From the NCBI GenBank assembly GCA_934591705.1, contig CAKTPM010000029.1:1-15798 (forward strand): 15,798 nucleotides of DNA, read 5' to 3'. Below the pieces are notes generated by a model. That model was not told the DNA's origin and did not search any database. It worked only from the letters and a program-made list of their open reading frames with translations. The position numbers and the translations under genes are program-made. The stretch's first letter is position 1. The number at the start of each line of letters is the position of its first letter. Positions 12,044 through 15,798 of the stretch are shown in pieces. The stretch comes from an uncultured Oscillospiraceae bacterium. Its GTDB lineage: Bacteria; Bacillota; Clostridia; Oscillospirales; Oscillospiraceae.

Positions 12044-12467
12044 TGTGGGAAACCGGGAAAATTCGCCTATTATTCCGGTAGGTTTTATGCGATTTTCCCC
12101 GCCGTCCCCTCCCCGGGCGGTTTCTCCCTTCTATGGGGGAAAGGCGGCTATTTTCTCGCCTTGCGAAACTCTCTACCCCCTTCTACCCCCCATTTTGGGG
12201 CTTCTTGGTAGAAATGGGCGGATTTTTTCAAAATTTTTTTACCCCTCTCTACCCTTTTTGGGGGTTTGGGGGTATGACAGATGGGTAAAAATATGGTACA
12301 AAAAAAGTACCCCTGCCGGGAAAAACCACCCCCGGAGGGAAAATCCCCCTGTGGGGCCGGCAGGCCGTCGGCCCCTATGAGGCATTTATCCCCCCAGCGC
12401 GTACTCCCTGCCTATTTCAATATGTATCCGAAAAGAGGAAACCGGAAAAAACGAAAGGAGGAAAACG
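12044..12467. other. Long intergenic region with stacked TACCC/GGGTA hairpins
   Basis: No coding sequence is supported in these 424 bases. Homopolymer runs of G, C, A and T dominate. Dyads seen: GGGAAAAT-T-CGC with GCGATTTTCCC (12055-12099); TTCTACC/GGTAGAA (12181-12213) enclosing CCCCA/TGGGG; TACCCC/GGGGTA (about 12240-12274) enclosing CCC/GGG; GGTAC-N7-GTACC (12295-12311); CCTGCCGG/CCGGCAGG (12312-12364). TACCC occurs about five times, pairs being 10-11 bp apart. I find no convincing promoter for the following gene; AAAGGAGG (12454-12461) is its ribosome site. It may be an operator array or a structured mRNA leader. Confidence 0.6.
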
Positions 12468-15400
12468 ATGCAACACACCCCGACAAAAAACCGCCTGCCT
12501 ACGCGTCTGACCGCCTGGCTGCTGGCGCTGCTGATGGTGGCGACCATGCTGCCCGCCTCGGCGCTGGCCACGGCGGAGGACGGCAGCACCGACCCGCCCC
12601 CTCCGGCGGCGGAAACGGAGCTGCAAACCCCTGTAGGGGCGGACGACTCTGTCCGCCCGGAACCCTCCGCAGGGGCGGATGACCCCATCCCCCCGGCAGA
12701 CCCTGACCCCTCCGCAGGGGCGGACGCCCCTGTCCCCCCGGAGACCCCGGCAGACCCGGAAACGCCCCTCCTCACGGAGGAACAGACCGTCTCCCAGCCC
12801 GCTATGCTGGCGGGAGGGACGGATGATCCCTATGGCTTTGTGGTGCTGAACTTTCCCACGGTGAATAACGAGTCGAGGGCGATCAAGCTGTACAGCGGCA
12901 ACTACATCACCGCGTGCGATCCGGGCGCTAATGTGTGGAGCGGCGTCCCCCACGGGGAGAGCGACTACCTTGTGTGGTATCTCGAGGGAATCCTGTTCCT
13001 CAATGGCGACCTGCAGGATGTGCGGATCAATTTGCGTCCTGCCAAGCGCTACCCACCCAAGCAATCCGTCCTCGTCCGTGTGGTTAACGATGTCGTCATG
13101 AGCGGATACGATGTCCTTTTGGACTTGCAGGACGGCCCGGATGCGAAGCTCCAAATCGATACCGGCAAGCGGCTTACGCTGAACCTTACCAAGACCGCGC
13201 AATCGCCCGGCAGAGGCTACGCCATTTACGGCCGTGAGGGCGCAAAGCTGACGGTCTGCGGCGGCGGCGAGCTGAACATCAATACCGTGGGGCGGAATGA
13301 GGGCAAATATTATGCAGGCGGCATCGTCCTTTCGGGCGACCTGACCCTTGAGGATGATGGGGGAAGCCCGTATGTGAAGATCAATGTCACCGGCGGCACC
13401 AGCGGCATTAACGGCGACCGGGCGTTCGGCATCGATGTCTATAACATCAAGGTGAAGGACAGCTCCACCCTGAAGATCACCATCGAATCCGGGCGGGACT
13501 TTGACCCGGAGAATGAGTACTGGACAAAGGGTGAATCCGAAATCCAAAAGAACTGGGCCATTTCCGCCGGAACCATGGAGGTGCTGGACAGGGCCTCGGT
13601 GGAGATCGAATCCAAAAAGAATGTGGTGACCGACATCATGCTGAGGGGCGGGGACGGCACCGCCCTGAAGGTGGACACCGAGGGCTACTTCAATATCTGG
13701 AACCACGGCAACATCGTCCGCTATCCTGAAACCGATACGCTGCATACGCGCTTCGACCACCCGTATACCAACATCGAAACCGGGAAAAACGCGAAGGTGG
13801 AGCTGATCCGCGCGGAGCAGGGCGTGTCCATCGACTCCGAATCGACCCGCATCGAGCATTGGGAGACGGAGGGGTTCGACTGCTGGGCGATCGCCGCGAA
13901 GGAGATCGTGCTGGGGCCGGATATGTATCAGGGCAACTGCCCCTATGAGACTGTGCAGGAAAACGGCGCGGAATACTACCGCGGCGAGTTCAACTACATC
14001 TGGTCGTCTACCGGCGTGGCCACCGTGAAGGTGTCCCGCGGACTGGTCATGAAATGGGAAACGCCGCCGGGAGCTTCCAGCAGCGTCCACTATGCCAAGG
14101 TTCTGGAGCCGGAGCGCGAGGACACCCATGTTGTGCGCAAGGGCGACGAATTGAAGCTGACCGCGCCGACGGGGAAGGGCAAGTTCCTCTACTGGTACGA
14201 CGCCCTGCACCCGGAGGGCAGCGGGAACGGCACGGACTGGACGAACACCACCCAGACCTTCTCCAACATTCAGCGGGATATGGTGCTGGTGCCGGTGCGC
14301 GACCCCATGAAGAACGGGCCAACCCTGAGCGATGTGGGCTATAAGGAACAATGGGACAGCGATCTCGGTACCAACATCCGCTATGCCTATCAGGATCTGA
14401 CCTTTGCGAAGGAGGACGATATCAGCACAAAAGGCGGATATGAAGTCATGCTGGTGCCCGCGCAGCTGCCCCGGTACGGTGAAAAGACCTATGCCGCCAA
14501 GAATCTGAATGGCAGCCCCGTCATGGAGCTGCGCAGCGCCCGGCTGTATGCCGATAAAAAAGCCTACGGCAGCACAAATGCACTGGGTAACTGGCACTAC
14601 AGCATCCCGGAGGAGAGCTACCGCATCGCCTACAATGACGATGCAACCGGCCGCTGCTACTTCAGTAAGCCATTTACCTTCAACCCGCCCGTTGGCCCGC
14701 CGTACATCGCCCCCGGCAGCGCGGTTTTTGAAGAGAAGGACAGCGGCACCAAACAGGTGAAAATCACGGTGGAGCGGAACAAGCACATCGAGTACCGTGT
14801 CTGGAATTCCTCCACGAACAAGTGGGATTCCCTCCGGACCTACACCGGCCCCTTTGAGGTGAATGTCACCGCCGAGAACGATGTGCGCATCGAGGCCTAC
14901 GCCGGCTCCTCCGCATTAGGCATCAAGTCCGAGGCCTACTATTCCGTGCGTCCCTCCGGCGTACCCACGGTGAAGTACGGCGACAAGGAGATCAGTACAA
15001 CGGAGGCTACTGTGCCCACTTACAACTACCTCGGCGCGATCGAGCTGACGGTGGAGGCCCCCGAGGGCTGCGAGGTCTGGTATCGGGAAAACTATTCGCC
15101 GTCCGAGTCCGACATGGGCACCGAGGTGAAGAACGGCAAGGTCGTTATCTCCGGCACCGGCGGAAGCTCAAAAACGATTTACTTCAAGCTGGCCAAGGCC
15201 TTTACCGTGAACGGCGTGACATACCGGAAATTGAGCCATAGTGTAAGCAAGGTCAACCTCAAGGAACTGACCGCCGACACCCTGCCCGCCCCGGAAGTGA
15301 CCGTGACGCCGAGAAACGGCGGAGCGCCGCTGACGCCCAGCGGCAACACCTACACGATCAGGGAATTCGTGAATGTGGCGCTGGAAAAGTCCTCCGGCTG

Positions 15401-15798
15401 GCCCCTCAACGCCACGCTGGGCTATGCCTATCACGGCGACACGGCGCCCCAGTACGCCAAGCCGTACACCACCCCCTTCGAGGTGCGCGGCGCGCAGACC
15501 GTCAGCGTCTTTGCCCTCGCTTCCAACGCGGACGGCAGCATCGCCCACCATCGCTGGCTGTATCAATTCAAGCTGGACCCGAGCGTGAACAACTATGTCC
15601 TGCTCATGGTGCAAAACGCCACCGTCTACGACAGTGACGGCAAGGTGCTTGTGACAGACTCCAATGGTGTCAATGCTTCTGTCAATGTTCAGGTCGGCGC
15701 AAGGATCAAGGTCGTGCCGAATGTTCCGTCAGGAAAGGTCTTCAAGAACTGGAGCGCGGACGGTATTTATGATACCCCCAGCGACAAGTTCAAGGAGG
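12468..15798 (+). CDS. Giant secreted surface protein, beta-helix and InlB-type repeats (partial)
   Basis: An uninterrupted frame of 1110 codons from ATG 12468 to the window end; the C-terminus is missing. Signal peptide at residues 1-34 (cationic start, hydrophobic RLTAWLLALLMVATMLP, cleavage after ALA). Residues 35-105 are a Pro/Asp/Ala/Thr-rich linker with three repeats. About 190-500 has short repeating beta strands with turns (AIYGREGAKLTV, GIDVYNIKVKDSS, AISAGTMEVLDRAS, ALKVDTEGYFNI), like a right-handed parallel beta-helix. About 530-610 resembles an InlB B-type repeat (GDELKLTAP, FLYWYD). About 745-1040 has three Ig-like chitobiase-C-type modules (TYTGPFEVNV, YTTPFEVRG). 1045-end begins another InlB-type repeat (VPSGKVFKNWSADG). 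Role probably adhesion or glycan binding; a cell-wall anchor would lie beyond the window. Ribosome site AAAGGAGG. Confidence 0.85.
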   Translation, partial: MQHTPTKNRLPTRLTAWLLALLMVATMLPASALATAEDGSTDPPPPAAETELQTPVGADDSVRPEPSAGADDPIPPADPDPSAGADAPVPPETPADPETPLLTEEQTVSQPAMLAGGTDDPYGFVVLNFPTVNNESRAIKLYSGNYITACDPGANVWSGVPHGESDYLVWYLEGILFLNGDLQDVRINLRPAKRYPPKQSVLVRVVNDVVMSGYDVLLDLQDGPDAKLQIDTGKRLTLNLTKTAQSPGRGYAIYGREGAKLTVCGGGELNINTVGRNEGKYYAGGIVLSGDLTLEDDGGSPYVKINVTGGTSGINGDRAFGIDVYNIKVKDSSTLKITIESGRDFDPENEYWTKGESEIQKNWAISAGTMEVLDRASVEIESKKNVVTDIMLRGGDGTALKVDTEGYFNIWNHGNIVRYPETDTLHTRFDHPYTNIETGKNAKVELIRAEQGVSIDSESTRIEHWETEGFDCWAIAAKEIVLGPDMYQGNCPYETVQENGAEYYRGEFNYIWSSTGVATVKVSRGLVMKWETPPGASSSVHYAKVLEPEREDTHVVRKGDELKLTAPTGKGKFLYWYDALHPEGSGNGTDWTNTTQTFSNIQRDMVLVPVRDPMKNGPTLSDVGYKEQWDSDLGTNIRYAYQDLTFAKEDDISTKGGYEVMLVPAQLPRYGEKTYAAKNLNGSPVMELRSARLYADKKAYGSTNALGNWHYSIPEESYRIAYNDDATGRCYFSKPFTFNPPVGPPYIAPGSAVFEEKDSGTKQVKITVERNKHIEYRVWNSSTNKWDSLRTYTGPFEVNVTAENDVRIEAYAGSSALGIKSEAYYSVRPSGVPTVKYGDKEISTTEATVPTYNYLGAIELTVEAPEGCEVWYRENYSPSESDMGTEVKNGKVVISGTGGSSKTIYFKLAKAFTVNGVTYRKLSHSVSKVNLKELTADTLPAPEVTVTPRNGGAPLTPSGNTYTIREFVNVALEKSSGWPLNATLGYAYHGDTAPQYAKPYTTPFEVRGAQTVSVFALASNADGSIAHHRWLYQFKLDPSVNNYVLLMVQNATVYDSDGKVLVTDSNGVNASVNVQVGARIKVVPNVPSGKVFKNWSADGIYDTPSDKFKE
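12627..12741 (+). repeat. Three in-frame copies of a palindromic GGGGCGGA repeat
   Basis: Units 12627-12660, 12662-12696 and 12706-12741 share ACCCCT(C/G)...AGGGGCGGA...TCC(G/C)CCCGG. In unit 1 GGGCGGAC and GTCCGCCC form an 8-bp hairpin around GACTCT; units 2 and 3 keep the left arm and have changed bases in the right arm. Each unit is 34-36 nt and all stay in frame, coding P-x-(V/S)-GAD-x-P-x-x-P-type linker sequence of the surface protein. It resembles small dispersed palindromic repeats of intergenic DNA rather than an ordinary protein repeat. Confidence 0.8.

Noticed and set aside
12160..12300. A CRISPR-like array of TACCC repeats
   Set aside because: The repeated unit is only 5-8 bases and spacing is irregular, with no cas genes in view.
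12044..12467. A riboswitch, possibly for cyclic di-GMP given the nearby cyclase
   Set aside because: The conserved core bases of known cyclic di-GMP riboswitches are not seen; the dyads are built from homopolymer runs.
12417..14786. A 789-codon open frame on the minus strand
   Set aside because: It is antisense to the surface protein, which has a signal peptide, ribosome site and domain structure; the antisense product has no recognisable motif or ribosome site and is a by-product of GC-rich codon use.

Overview
The window looks like a chromosomal segment of a GC-rich Clostridia bacterium, most likely an Oscillospiraceae gut commensal of the Flavonifractor/Lawsonibacter/Oscillibacter type. 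The reasons are GC-rich coding DNA with low-GC Firmicutes-style signals (AGGAGG ribosome sites, TTGACA/TATAAT promoters, hairpin plus T-run terminators), CCA encoded in the tRNA genes, a CopA with a C-terminal HMA domain, and a large secreted beta-helix/InlB-repeat protein. This placement is inferred from gene style, not from a database match.

Layout. 1-448: right-hand end of an apparent integrative element, with the tail of an unrecognised gene and a short serine-recombinase-like protein that has Ala where the catalytic Ser should be. It stops just outside the terminator of a tRNA-Pro(GGG) gene (minus strand). 501-940: tRNA-Pro, then two tandem tRNA-Ser genes (UGA, GCU), each transcription unit with its own promoter and terminator. 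1082-3549: a lipid-flavoured divergon, with a DegV/FakB-type fatty-acid-binding protein on the minus strand facing a TetR regulator plus a diacylglycerol/lipid kinase on the plus strand. The control region has two overlapping palindromes lying on both -10 boxes. 3642-4925: XdhC-type molybdoenzyme maturation factor and a nine-cysteine small metal-binding-type protein in an operon. 5121-6461: a membrane diguanylate cyclase with intact GGDEF and inhibitory RxxD site. 6631-7326: an orphan OmpR-type response regulator. 7626-9341: an NhaC-family antiporter. 9480-11981 (minus): a Cu(+) exporter CopA whose reading frame continues into a CopZ-like chaperone that keeps its own internal ribosome site and ATG. 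11982-12467: a long unusual intergenic region full of TACCC/GGGTA hairpins. 12468-end: the first 1110 residues of a giant secreted surface protein that runs out of the window.

The most interesting unexplained signals are: (a) eight TTAAG pentamers confined to the two intergenic regions flanking the orphan response regulator, spaced near whole helical turns and sitting at three candidate promoters (the regulator itself, a possible ~80-nt small RNA, and the antiporter); (b) a perfect 18-bp inverted repeat with a 4-nt loop upstream of that regulator; (c) the CopA-CopZ fusion with an internal start; (d) three copies of a palindromic GGGGCGGA repeat captured in frame inside the surface protein; (e) the stacked TACCC hairpins between copA and the surface-protein gene. 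No CRISPR array, insertion sequence, rRNA or replication origin is visible.
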